Source: Tetmemena sp. SeJ-2015 | Taxonomy: Eukaryota > Ciliophora > Spirotrichea > Sporadotrichida > Oxytrichidae | Direction: 5' to 3' | DNA: 64,000 bases | NCBI GenBank assembly: GCA_027382625.1 | Contig: JAJKFJ010023213.1 | Location: 1-64,000, forward strand | Shown here: positions 24,140-36,764 of the stretch, one piece after another | How positions within the stretch are numbered: the first letter of the stretch is position 1 | Layout of the letters: every line of letters begins with the position of its first letter | Program-made: the position numbers and the translations under genes | The notes under the pieces: model-generated | Databases searched by the model: none | Told to the model about the DNA's origin: nothing | What the model saw: only the letters and a program-made list of their open reading frames with translations

Positions 24140-27100
24140 TTGTTAAGTGAGTTAGTGAATTGAAGTTTGAATTATTGATTATATAATAGGAGAATTTCAT
24201 TACTCCAATTCTTCTTTATAACATATACTTATAAAGAAATTTATATTACATCTTCTTTATTTTTATTTATTTTCGCTCATTAGAAAGATATTCATTAGAT
24301 GTGATTGCTGCTTTAAAAGGCCTTGAAGACGCTCTTATTTGGTTATACTCTTTCAATCTTAAATATTTTTACCTCTTAACTGATTCTTTCATCATAAGTA
24401 ATTTAGAAATAAAATTTTCATCCTTCTATTTTACAAGTTAGAACAACTTGCCGAAGTATTTTTTGTGAGACTTTAGAGCTTGAATAAATAAATTAATTAT
24501 AACATTTCTAGAACTATGAAATTATATTTGAATAAGTTCTATATCTTTAAATTGCTTTCTATCCCAGTTCCATTTGTACACTTTGCAAAAATAAATATAA
24601 GTAAGATTTTATTTACATCTTTTATAAATAACATGCTTGGGGATAAGCCTGTGACTTAGGCAAGTGAGGCTATCTTTTCTTTACTCCATCTCTAATTTTT
24701 TTCATACTCCTGCCTCAATATCTTCAGCGCATCCTTTAGATAATAAATATATTCTTCTTTTAACACAAAAGTTGTTTAAAATTAATTCCTTGCTCTTCTT
24801 ACCTATGTTTTTAAGGTCTCCTAGCTTCTCATTTTTGCTGCTTGACTATTTTTACTTCTCTGTTAATTACAATTAACGAAGAATAGTTAATTTATTTATT
24901 TATTATTATTATTTATTGTTGAAGACAGTGCGATATTTTTTAATTTGCGTGACGTGGTGGTGTTGAGCGCGTTTGGTGGGGCGTTTTTGCTAGGGCTTGA
25001 GATCTCGTCCACTTTTTCCCTATCTTTCAGGTGTTCAAGATTTGTATTTAAATCCAGAGAGGACCTTCCAACAAACACTAAATCTCAAACGATTTATAAT
25101 GGTAAATAATTTATATATCGAGGTCTGAAGGAGAGAGAGCAGCAGATCTCTAAGCATTTGCAAGGAGGAGGAATCCAAAAGGAATTACTTATCATGACTT
25201 TTGTGATTCGAGATATGAATTTGCCGTAGAGAGTCATTCACAGATTCAAAATAAAAGCTCATTTAATAGTAAATTAATTAACCTTTTTCAGGATATTATG
25301 CAAATATGCAAAGTATTTAAATGTGGGTTTGATTATAGTTTTACACCCCAGAGGTTTAAAAATATTTAAACTTCATTAAAACAAAATTATTAAATTTATT
25401 TTTAGAATACATTTAAGATAGGTCTTCATCTGTTTATATTTATGATAGCTGCATAAATATAGTAAAATATAATTCTTATTTAAATTTTGAATGATAAATA
25501 TAATCTATAAATTAAAGGTGAGAAAAGTTTATAGAGAACTAGTCTGGTTTGACTGGCACCTAATTTTATTGTAGGAAATTTTTTATTTAGAATCAATTTT
25601 TTTAAAACTACACTCTATATAAATAGTTATGATAAATCTTAAAATATTTTTGAGGTTGAAAATTTTAGAATAATTTTATTTAAATTCTAAGAATATTAAT
25701 TTTCAAAACTTTGCGATTGCTAATTTTCAGCAGGTATAAAACGATTTAAAAATATTTTTGACAGCAGGTTCATCGTAACTTATAGAATGGAGCTGCACTC
25801 TAGACTAATTCTCAATTCCCTCATTAATTGATGAAAATAAAAATTAAGATTTAACTGATGAGTTGATAGGTGAACTTTTCGGTGTGAATTTTCCAAGATA
25901 AAATATAAAAATAAAAGCTAAAGAAACCATAGAAGATTAAGAAAATTTGAGTTGAAAAAGAAGTCTTTCGCTATCGGTTATTTTTCTAATGCCACACCAG
26001 TCTAATTTCAAGCTGCAATAAACAATAAATTTTAATTAATTTTTATTGTCTTGATTTTCTATTAGGTAGTAGGGGTGGTGACTATGTCAGTTTTTGAGCT
26101 GCGCTAGGATATGAAAGCCTCCCAAGGAAAGTTTTTAAGGCTATAATTCTTTTTATTCACTACTTGGCTGCAGTTTTCATCTCCTACTTATTGTAGTTCA
26201 CAGCTCTATGTCAAAATAAAAATCTAATAAATGAAATCCAATAAATGATTTGTATTATGTGTAATCTTCCTCTAAAAACTTAGAAAACTACTATAATCCA
26301 TTAAATAAGATTATATAACTCAGCACTTATATCATGCTAGTTCCAGTGCATTGCATATATTGGTTTTGAGAATTTAGAAACTTCCCAACAGTTTTAGTCT
26401 GCAAAATTAGTTTCAAATACAAATTTATGAGAATGGCTGCCCAGCTAAGCCATCATCTCACAGCTTTAAAATAATTACTGCTGGTTTATAAACTCAGCTC
26501 AACTAAGGCTCAGAAGGTGAGATGTTTTATGACGAGCTAAATTTAGAATCCATTAAATTGCTTGTGACAAAAATAGATTAATCTAAATCTCTTTTTATTT
26601 ATAATAAGCTAATTTAATTAAGTAATTGTGTGTATTAGAGAATTACTTCTATTTTAGGTAAAATATTCATTAAATTGTAAATGAATTTGGTATGTTTAGG
26701 TAAGTTATTATTATGGGAAATGTGGGAGCTATTATAAATTTCTCTACGATTTTGTATGCACATCGAGGAGTGAACCATCTTCAGCAGCGCCAAATTTCCA
26801 TTCAGCCTCTGCATTTATAAAAAGAATTTTAAATAAAATATTCGACAGTTATCGATGCAAGAATTGCGAAAACTCCTCTGCATCTGAAATTAAATAAATT
26901 GAGTTAAATTTTTGGTGCCTATTTCATAATAATATGCGAGGAGTCATTATGTGAATAAAACTCGAGAATTTAAATGGTTAATGAAATTTCATTAATATAT
27001 TCTTGAATGATAAATCTTAAAATATAAGCTTAAATATTTGATGTTTTAAATTCTGATACAAAGTTTGGTTTTAGAAAATTGCTAATTGATTTTGGGAAAT

Positions 27101-27285
27101 TGATAGTGTATAATAAATAAAATATTTGTTGTTGATGATGCTGAAGAGATAGAGATCTTGTTAGTCCTTAAAAGATCTTAATTTTGAAATTTGTGTAAAG
27201 AAAGTGCCTCACCACCACAATATCCCCATAGACCCATCTGCATTAACGTGCTTCTAGAATTACCTTGATCACTTGATGTCTACAT
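24140..27285 (-). CDS. Homeodomain-like transcription factor 1
   Basis: The minus strand reads EEYIYYLKDALKILRQEYEK, NQRWSKEKIASLAQVTGLSP, then after IES removal SKVYKWNWDRKQF. This is the helix 1-2 plus helix 3 (WxWxR) pattern of a divergent homeodomain, at about 24550-24780. Upstream (25000-25080) is a polar region (LEHLKDREKVDEISSPSKNA). Further in-frame islands lie at 25200-25270, 26040-26190 (NYSLKNFPWEAFISQRSSKT) and 26740-26830. A possible start is ATG at 27283-27285 (MQTSSDQGNSRST). Islands are separated by AT-rich IES-like DNA. Assignment of the distant islands to this gene rests on strand, openness and composition only. The downstream tail is open to about 24140. Nuclear DNA binding is inferred. 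Confidence 0.65.
24587..24636 (-). other. IES with GCA pointer inside homeodomain 1
   Basis: On the minus strand GCA occurs at 24634-24636 and at 24584-24586. Removal joins LSPS to KVYKWNWD in frame. The same site is interrupted in homeodomain gene 2. Confidence 0.8.
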
Positions 27286-29649
27286 AGATTGCTTTATTTC
27301 TTTTTAAGGTCTTGCGATCATAAAATATAACAAAGTTTATTATATTTTAAGAGATTGAGTATTGAGAAAAGACGAAATAGACTTGAGGGCAGAGAGAGAG
27401 TGCAATTATTGCAAATTGTTAAATATTATAAATTTAATATACCTACAAATTATAATTTAGAATAACCGTATATATTCTAAATAAATAGATGTGGCAAAGG
27501 ATTTTAATTTGGAAGAATATTTTTTGAAAATTAATCAATCTAGATACTTCCTAACTTATATTTCCAATTTTTTATTTTAAAAATCGTAGATCATTTAAGA
27601 ACTAAAGAAGAAGAAAATATTTATTCACGGCAGAAAATATAAATTTGCCAAACTCAAATTATATTATAACCTAAAAAGATCAATAATGAATTTTTTAAAA
27701 AAAATTATTCATTCTTATTTTGAAATTACCTGATCCATTTCTTTATTATAAAATATATCTGTCTTTATAAATAAATTTTTTATTTTAATTTATATATTTT
27801 AATTTACCTATAGAATTAAAGGAATGTATAATTTTATTTTTGAGGGATTCCAAGTGGGGGTGTGTAATATAATAGATATTAGAGGTAGCATTAAAAATAT
27901 TTTTTGAAAAAGGTCAGAAATTTAATGAGAATATTGTGGGATATTAATTATCAAAATAAATAAGAGTGGCCTATCTTCACAAAAATAATTAAAATAAAAT
28001 TAAAAATATCTCTTAGAATTTTAAATAAAAATATAATTTTAGAAGAGTAAAAAATATTTTATTTCATTAAGACTGTAAAATATTTAGAATTTTCAGAGCA
28101 TCACTTCCAAGAATAATTTTATAATTAAATTATAGAAACTAATTTAAAATTTGCATTTGAACTTTGAGAAGAAATATTAACCATAAATATTATTTAAATT
28201 CTCGTAAGTATAATAGAATTGTTCATATATTTTTATCTTATCAAAAGTTAAGTAATGAGGGTTTAGTCCTCGATCTAATAACCAAAACTGCAACTGCTTA
28301 TATTTAAGCGCAATTAAATTTATTAAATGCGAGCTGCAGATTATGAAGCAACTTCAAAGTGCTAGTTAATAGTAATCATTAAGTTCAAATCAAGACAGAA
28401 ACTTGTAGAATTCCCATCCTTTGAAGAATAAGGGAGGGTTCATCAAAGAATCAACTCAAAAGAATTCAGAAGTAAGGGAAATAAATATTGGTAGAGTTTA
28501 ATTAAAATCATCAATTAGCTATATTTATTAAATGAGGAGTGGTAAAATTCGTGAAAAGCGGTTGACTATGATAGTAGATATTTAGAAGGGTATTTATAGT
28601 ATAAACATTTTGAATTTTATTCATTTTTTATTTTTAAAATAATTTTTATGTAGGGGTTAAAGTTAATTTTTGCTCATAGTTTTAGTTGGAAATATTATGA
28701 TGAGGGGTTTATATTTTCACTTTATTTAAAGTAATTTAATGCGTAACATTCTTAGCAATATATGGTCAACTTATTGATCTATAAACTATCTGCAATCATA
28801 TCAACTAATTCATAATGAATTGTATATTTTTCTGATTAATATAATGGAATTTATTCTCTTATTAAATAAATATGGGAATATTAATTTACGAAATTAGCTT
28901 TAATAATCTATTCTAAACTTTTTCACCTCTTGAAATCTCATTTAGCACACATAAACATATTTTTGGAAATATTTTATCTATCAGTTTTTTCTAATTATAT
29001 CTAATAACCTTCAATTAAGGCATATACGCATTCAAATATAAGTTTGCCTAAATAATACAGTAAAAAATAAAAGACTTCAGAACAAGATGAGAAAAATAAA
29101 TCTAATTAAATATAGGATAATGAAGAAGCATATAAAGTTTCATTTGGAATGAAGTATTTTTAATTATCATTTTATAAATAAATATATTCGGTAGTGAGAA
29201 TAAATACTGTAGTACGCACTCTTCTAAATAAAGACTTGAATTACTAAAATCCGTAATTATTGCAGGACAACAATAAGTATAAAAATATAAAGGATTTATG
29301 AAGTTTCTTTAAATAAAAGATTTTTAACAGAATTAATGAGTATAAAAGATTTGACTAAAATAGTTCTGAAGCACATACATTAACTCTTACATTATCTTAA
29401 TTTTATACTATCATAATGGAAAATTATAGGCCGTAGATTTAAATTTTGTAAATGAGCGGCTCCAATAAAATTCGTATTTTCTCATAGCAAAGACATTTAA
29501 AATGTTAATGTAAAAATATTAATCTAACCATAAGTGGTCGCTTGCATTTATAACCCTATATAATTCCATTTCCTAATGTCACTTTATTGATATTAAACTT
29601 TAGTTTTTGCTCTTTCTTATTTACGATATTAACTTAGGAACCAAATTCT
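27286..29649. other. AT-rich germline spacer
   Basis: Very AT-rich with no long frames apart from the small island at 28327-28554. No repeat with defined ends was seen. It separates the divergent homeodomain and histidine-kinase genes. Confidence 0.45.
28327..28554 (+). CDS. Orphan coding-like island
   Basis: ATG at 28327 opens a 75-codon frame with five Gln-coded TAA/TAG and TGA at 28552-28554: MRAADYEATSKCQ, then KFKSRQKLVEFPSFEEQGRV. Base composition is higher in GC than its surroundings. It could be a single MDS of an unassembled or scrambled gene, or a remnant. No family recognised. Confidence 0.3.
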
Positions 29650-32600
29650 ATGACGAATAGAGACTCTTAAAATGAGGAGGAATTAGATGCTGCTGAATCT
29701 TCTTCACAGGTAGACCAAGGTCACAATTCTATAGAATCACAATCCTTTCAAAAGCAATAAAGCGAAGATAAAATTATAAAGCAAGTCCTTAACTCTATCA
29801 TCGAAAATCTCTACTCTTTTAAAATCATTTAAAGTCTAATTAAAATAAATGGCTGGTTATAATAGTTACCGGAGAAGTTTAAAATGGAGGATGTTGAAAT
29901 ATTTTATTTACCCTTGAATCTGGAATCATTTAAATTGCCAATCAAATTTTGATATGAGTTTCTTGCCGAAAAATCTCCTTAGTACCTTAAAATCATTTAT
30001 TGCATCCTGAAATTTGAAGCTAATTTATAAGATCTATGCTATGCAGCGAAAATTTGTAAAGATTGTAAATTTTATAAATTATAATATAATTCGATTGTTA
30101 TAAATTTATTGATTTTGATTTTCCTATTCTCTATACTTTGAGCCACTTATTGTTTTAAAAAAAGTGAATTCTATCGTCCAAAATTATATTATCTTTTTTA
30201 TTTTTAAAAATGTATTTATCTTCATTCGATCAAGAGAGGATAACGCAGAGATTTAAAGACACAGCACTTGAGGAAGAATACAGGAAATATCTGTTCTTTA
30301 TAAATTTATTGTCATTACATTTTAGTATTAAGAGTATTTATATCTGTACAAATGGATTAAGAAGTTTTCTAGAATCTACATGCTCGAGGTAGCAGCTGTT
30401 ATCCTGATATTTCAATCCCTATATCTGTACTCTTTAGTGAATGAGGGGTTCTAATATGAATATGGCTTCTCTTTACTCTCAATAAGTTTAATTTAAATAG
30501 TTAATGAGCTTTATTTCCAATATTGCTGCTGGTGTTAGTCCAAACGACATTTTACAAGTGTACCATGAGATTTCAGGCTTTTGCTTTGTAGTTTTGTAAC
30601 ATTCAAATGATCTTCGTAATTGTCGTAATTACTGAATTGTCTGCACTTATAATACAAAAATAAGGAGAGAAGAATTTTTTCTGACTTAACTAGCCAATTC
30701 CTAGAGTAGATGGATTCACTAGTGCACTCGCTCTTATAGTTTCTTTGTCATCCATAAGTTATTGCTAAGCCGAGCTTTAAAATTTAAATTGATCTTCTCT
30801 CTATTTATAAGCTTTTAGTAGTCCTCTTAATCATGAGCATCTATGTAGTATACAAAAAGAGTAATTTAACTTTATAGAATATGAACTTCGCTCTAATATT
30901 TTTAGATTGCGCAATAGTGAGAGCTTACTTCTTAAAATTTGTATTAGAGAGAGATATATATCTTATTTTTTTATCTGGGTGGGGTTAGGATATGAAAACG
31001 CTCGCTTTAGCTCTTACCTTGTGATGTCCCTAGTCTTCATCTTTTTCTTCGCGAGATAGTAGTCCACCCGTGACCGCAAGATGTTCCAGCAAAAGTAGAA
31101 TCAATGTGTAATGAATATTAATATTTTTAGTTAAAATCAGAAGCAGCTTCTGAAGATCTTTCATTCGTTACTCCGGTCACACCATGATAAAAAAATGTAA
31201 TTAGTTTGTGGTGGTTTTTATTTTGTTTATTGACGATGGGATAATTATAACAGCGGGTGAAAGCATAGTATTCCATAATTAAAAAATAGAGACAATCTTC
31301 AATTACTCCCAAAAGAAGAGCAATTTTAAGAATTTCAGTAGCTTATCCTAACCAGCCTATAGCAAGAAGAGTAATGCAGGCATGGTGAACAGCGGGAATT
31401 AAATCAACAACAGCTCTGTCAGAAAAGGCAGTGGCCAGTCTTAAGATAAATAGACGATAGACTTTAGAGAAGTTAAAGATATAAGCTTAAAATTTTATAT
31501 TAAGACTCAAGGAAAATTAAGGGTTAGGTGGTTAAAGACAGATAGGGCATCCTAAAACATACTCAGACTTGTAAACCAAAAGACATTTCACTATTCTAAA
31601 AATATATCACAATTCGATCCTATATCTTTTCTTATATTCGAAGACTTGGATTAAGAATTCTTTGAAGATAGGAACCAATTATCGTTAAATTTCTGTCCCA
31701 ATTTAAGCAATTTAGAATTTTCATTTATTACATAGTGAATAAAGAATTTAAGGATTCCGCTAAGATGCCTGAAACTGAGTAGATATCTTTTCATCGCTCC
31801 TGCACTCAGGCCCCAAAGATCAAGTCAGTAAAGTTTCCTCAGTAAACTCATTAAGAACTCAAAAGGATTAGAAGCTTTGAGAAGAAGGGTCTTAAATTAG
31901 GAGAGCAAAGACAATCCTTTGATCCAAGTGAGATCTTTGAAGAGATAGACCTTGAAAATCAGGAATCGTAAACCTATTTTATCCATCTTATCTATCTTTA
32001 AATGTCTGACAAATAGAAACTGTTCAATTTTAGGTTTAAAGGATTGGAAGAGCTAATCCAAAAGAAAAGGGAAAAGTCAACCTATTCATGAGTATTTTGC
32101 GAAGATTATGCTGCATGAAAGAACCTAAAGATAATGAATAGGAGCAGCCATCGGCTGATTAAGAGTTCTAAAAGGAGAGGTGAGATAATTTTATTTTGTC
32201 TTTAATTTTTGGTGCGAAGAGTTTATTAAACAATGCTTACAGAACTCAAATGTAATATTGTGACACCTTAATTTAATTAAGAGCTAAACATAATGTAAAA
32301 AAGAGCTAGTTCAAGAATGACATTCTTAAGGACAATCATTCAATTTAATATGGAATCTAGCATATGATAAACAATATTTACAGAGAAGAGTTACTGGCGA
32401 AGAAAGGGAAAACTATCTGGGACTTTATCTAACTCACTAGTACTTTGAAAGGGTCGAGATCTGTATTAGATGATGACTCCACTGGAGTCTAAGTTTTTTA
32501 ATTACTGATTGATTCTTATTTCAAAAAATTCGAATGTCTACTTCAAGTTCGAAAATCTAGACTTTGATGGGACGATAAATCAAAAGAGAATGCAAGTTTT

Positions 32601-35496
32601 CAGACAGACACATCAAACTGGCTGCAAATCTCTAGTTATCACAACAATCAGAGACATGTCACACCTCATAGAAATCGAAAGACAAAATTAGATCATTACT
32701 ACTTATCATAACTTCATATTTAGACAATAAAGCTTGACCTTGTTCAAGACTTAAGCTTTCGCTTCAGCTGCTCATGAATTCAGAAACCCCTTAAGTGCTA
32801 TCATTCGCTCTCTAGACTTGATGGAGAACTATGTTGACACCTCTCGAGTAGGTCTCTTCTATATGACGGCTAAAAGTTGCTCCAAGCTCATGCTCTATCT
32901 AGTTAACGATATTTTAGATTACTCACAACTAGAATCCAAGAAGCTTCACACAAATCCAGAGATAGTCAGTATTGACAAAGTTTTGAAGGAATGTATAGGG
33001 ATTCTTAAGTTTAGAGCAGAAGAGAAGGGGCTAGAACTCAGCTACGATATTCTTCATAGAGAGTCTTTCAAATTTAGGTATTTTACATGCGTTAATATTT
33101 TTCCTAATTTATGACTGATGAAAACAGGCTGAGATAGATTCTTATTAACCTCATCTCCAACGCTATTAAATATACCCACAGAATGTTATAGCTTTCTAAT
33201 GCTTTCGAATATTTTAAACAGAGGCTTCGTGAAGATTACGGCTTCTCTGAATAATATAACTCAGACTGTTGAGATAGATGTGGAGGATTCAGGAGTGGGA
33301 ATAGATGAGAATGATTAGGCTATGCTCTTTCACGCCTACTGTAAAATCATGAAGAACAGAGATCTCAATAAGGAGGGCTGCGGCCTCGGCCTTACTATCT
33401 CACGAAATCTGGCTGAAGTTTTGGGAGGCTCGATTACTGTCTAATCAAAAGTGGGTGTGGGCTCAAAGTTTTCACTAGAACTGCCCAGTAATCTGGAAAA
33501 GCAAGACTTTGAAGGAGCTAGAAACCCACTTTTTACCAATAAGATGAGATCAAAGCCTGAGACTACTCATTAGGAAATAGAATTGGAATTTGAATAGTAG
33601 GTTTTATAAGGATATTTTATATATGATTCAAATAATATGATATATTTTCTCTAAAAGTCCATAATAAAAACCAAGGAAGCAGTCTGTCTAGTTTCAGAAT
33701 CCATAGAGAAGATTTTCCAAGAACAATTTTAAGCTTAGCAAATGTATGTATTCTAGATATCTATGTATCTTAGCAGCTTTTAGTTAAGAGACTCTAAAAC
33801 TTTTGGTCCGGATTCAAAACCTCAATCCATTAATACTATATTTTAATCCGATAACGTAAACGATGACTCACGCTCAGCTTTTCGGAGAAACCTATTTGAT
33901 CATCTCCATGATAGTAACCTAGTCTTAAGCGACCTAAACTACACCCCTGAAGTGATGGATGAGCAGTTAATTTATCAATTAAATGAAATTACTAAACTCA
34001 TTTTTGCAGATAAGTACTTTTAATAGCATTAGGAAAAACTCGATAATCGGGAGCAGAATACCTCGATAGGTTCACATACAATCATAGTAAAGCTTAACTA
34101 TTCAAAATAACTCCTCTATACTCAGGTTGCCAGCTGTGTAAGAGGAATTGTGCTCAAGCTAAGAATCAAGAATTCAAAGTCCAATAAGTGAAGTGAATAT
34201 AAGGTGTAGAAGCCTCTCCTCCTAAGTTTAATCTTGCACTCATGCAAGAGTGCTCATAGTTGATGATGACCCTTTTAACACCGTCGTTAAAATAAGACTA
34301 TATAACTCTTTATTTCAAAGTCTTGAATAATTATGCTGATTGTCGCTGGCATGCTATAGCAGCTCGGACTTTAAACAGTTGATCGATGCTTCGATGGTTA
34401 AACAGCAATACATATAATCTAGCAATTTTTTTATCTCATTTGAATACAGAGGATGACAGAGAACTATCAGATCTGCTTCGAGTGCAACTTCCTCACTCCT
34501 CGTATGCAGTCAAAGTGCTACCAGCATATTCCTTACACTTTTTATAACTTTGTAGTTTCGATTTTTTATTCCCTACAACCTTATCATAATAGACAATTAA
34601 ATGCCCCAAATGACGGGAATATAGCTGGGTAAAATTTTCAGAGAGAAACAAGAAAAGGGAGAACTGGGATAGTAGACTGAGATCATGCTTTTGACAGGAG
34701 TTGTTTAATTTAAATTTTATTTAATTATTAAATTAGAAAGTTAAAATTCAGGACGCACACGACCGGCACTAGGCACCGGTCGCCCTTTCCCAGAAGGCTT
34801 TCTGGTTTGGTAATCCATTGGCTGGTGGGTGAGTGCTTAAAAAAGGCAAGGGATAATGGCAGCCGAAGCCCTGGGGAAGGTGGTGAGCTGCTCACTGGAG
34901 AGATAATCAAAGGTGAGTGGTTCCCACTCACCTCCTAATCCTTGTAGGCGTGGAGGGACGAGATCTATGGGCAAACACTCAGTCATGCAGCTGGACAGCG
35001 AAGCCAGACGCTACGGAGCAGCGACTTGCTCTCGGTCCGAAGCTACCGGATTTTTTTTCTCCTTTTAGGTTTTTTTTGGATGGTTTGCAGAAGCAGGGGG
35101 CTTCTGCTCAGAGTGTGAGGTGGCGGGGGTGCCACGTGCTTAATATCCCTATTCGGCTGGTAGGTTTGTGTGCGTCAGATAAGTGCGTCACAGCAATATC
35201 ATTGACGTCACGGCCTATCTTATTTATGCCGGGGCCCTTTAATTCCCTTTAATTCCCTTTAATTATAAATTTTATTTAGAGATGAGAGACTTATAGAAGA
35301 CTCAGAGGCACAACAAATTTTCGATTATAAACCTTATGCCTTAGTTTAAATTAATTTAAACTTCTGAAATAGTTGTCCATTTGCTTTTAATTATTTTGTG
35401 AGAACTTACAGTATTCTGTCTTAGTTTATCTCCTGCAAGCCAATATCCCAAGACGATTTAATTTAGATTCTATCCTCTTGCAGAGTTATTGTTTGA
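29650..35496 (+). CDS. Membrane hybrid histidine kinase with receiver domain
   Basis: ATG at 29650 (MTNRDSQNEEELDAAESSSQ). A cytosolic N-terminus is followed by hydrophobic membrane segments at 30370-31020 (for example LEVAAVILIFQSLYLYSL, VIVVITELSALII, LLVVLLIMSIYVVY). A linker/PAS-like stretch comes next (NQKQLLKIFHSL, DGIIITAGESIVFHNQKI). The kinase core has an H box ASAAHEFRNPLSAIIRSLDL (about 32760), N box RQILINLISNAIKYT, G1 EDSGVGID and G2 GCGLGLTIS (about 33400). The receiver has VLIVDDDPFNT at 34255, DNQMPQMTGI at 34600, then LLTGD-ERLIEDSEAQQIFDY across a 581-bp IES, and CKPISQDDLIQIL to TGA at 35494-35496. All phosphotransfer residues (His, receiver Asp, Lys) are present. At least ten IESs are needed; two are resolved. 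A SINE-like element lies within the receiver IES. Confidence 0.9.
33071..33105 (+). other. IES with AATTTA pointer in kinase core
   Basis: AATTTA at 33071-33076 and 33106-33111. Removal gives SFKFMTDENRLRQIL, joining the dimerisation domain to the N box. Confidence 0.87.
34711..34723. repeat. 13-bp target duplication, SINE copy 1 (left)
   Basis: TAAATTTTATTTA at 34711-34723; the second copy is at 35266-35278. Confidence 0.88.
34724..35265 (+). mobile_element. SINE-like retroposon copy 1 (542 bp)
   Basis: A GC-rich block in an AT-rich genome. It starts ATTATTAAATTAGAAAG and ends in a short tandem tail of TTTAATTCCC units (three). It is flanked by a 13-bp direct repeat. The second copy at 42830-43351, in inverse orientation, has the same 5' base and a two-unit tail with a different flanking duplication, so both are independent full-length insertions. 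Two hairpins are visible: CGACCGG/CCGGTCG at 34760-34766/34776-34782, and CAGAAGC/GCTTCTG at 35088-35094/35100-35106. No convincing tRNA-type A or B box was found. Fixed 5' end, repeat tail and long variable-sequence duplications indicate LINE-type (target-primed) mobilisation; SINE is the best label, a short LINE-derived fragment the alternative. Confidence 0.85.
35266..35278. repeat. 13-bp target duplication, SINE copy 1 (right)
   Basis: Second copy of TAAATTTTATTTA. Confidence 0.88.
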
Positions 35497-36764
35497 AAAA
35501 GAATAAGACTGAGAATATAAGAAATAGTTTGAAAATTACTGCTATAAGTCTAGTTTTGCATTTTAATTAAGAGATATATCTCTCCTTCTTTATTTTATAG
35601 TTATCTCTATTTAAGAATTATTTGCCTCTTAAATGTTGATAGAGACTCTGATTTTTTTGGACTATTTAGGTAAAAGAGATTAATTTAATAGATAAAGCAA
35701 GGGAGAGATAAGCCCCTATGTATAATTTGTTTATTTGCTAGTAGTAATATAGCTGAGATAATTTTAATAAAAAAGAGAATTAAATTAGATATTAAAATAA
35801 AATAGAAGAAATGAGTGATAGTTGAAGTGTGTCCAATTTAAATAACAATTAGACCATTCGATTCAGCATGAAATTCTAAGAACTTTCATCCTTGCAATTT
35901 TTTTGTGGGAACACTCAATTGAGAGTTATAAGCGACACAATTTCAGACGAAGTGATGATGAGGATGAAGAATAATGCGTGAGTTATATCTCGCTGCTGAG
36001 AGGGACTAAGACGAAGATTTTAGAAGAAACTAATATTTGATTTGCTATCGAGCAAGCTATAAATCTGGGAGTGAATCTGCGATTTCAACTGACACCAAGT
36101 TGCAACTCTCCATTTATTATTTTAACAAATCTTCTATTTTAATTAAAATTCCTACTATAATACTTTCTTAATCTCTTTGATTTATTTATTCACTAAGTTT
36201 ATTATTCCAAATGGCAAACAAAAAGCATACCTGTCCCTTCTCCTCCTTGAAAACTACTTATAGTTTAGTTTCAACATTTCAAGGATAAAAAAATCAAAAT
36301 TTATATAATATAATAAAGTTTAATGAGGCGAAAAATAAATTTATAAGGAGTCTTTTTACTTAAGAATTTGGTGGTTCGCTAATTTTATCAGAGTGTATTA
36401 TAAATTAATAGCATTTAATTATTTTACAAGTGAGTGAGGTGGTTCAAGAATATTTTTGATGCCCTTAGTTTATTATTGGTCAGAATTTAATTGAAATCTA
36501 AGAAAAAGTAAATTGATGTGGGAAGCTTAGATTTGCTAATCCAACTCCCATCTAGTTCTTGTTGGTAATCTAATAAAAATGAAAATTGAAAGTTTTTAGA
36601 ATTAAAAGTACTATCAAGAGAGTATATTAGCAATTTCAATTTTAGAAACTGCATCAATCACCTTCTTAATCCATTTTAATTTAAAGCAACAAATTCTCAA
36701 TTATATCATAAGACTCATAGTTACAGTGATGAGCTATTTAAGATTTGTTTTTATTATATTCATC
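35497..36764. other. AT-rich spacer between convergent genes
   Basis: No supported frame. A few GC-richer patches (about 35930-36110) have TGA in all frames examined. Confidence 0.4.

Larger units (their letters stand above)
34698..35278 (+). other. Long IES with GAG pointer splitting the receiver domain
   Basis: GAG at 34698-34700 and 35279-35281. Removal gives LLTGDERLIEDSEAQQ in frame, whereas unremoved reading enters a different frame. The interval contains the SINE-like element plus about 40 bp of AT-rich DNA and one extra target duplication, so the element appears nested in an older short IES. Confidence 0.75.

Noticed and set aside
34917..35252. 111-codon plus-strand frame within SINE copy 1
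   Set aside because: It is not kept in copy 2, where a different frame on the element is open, and a one-base difference breaks the shared stretch. It is a by-product of GC-rich composition.
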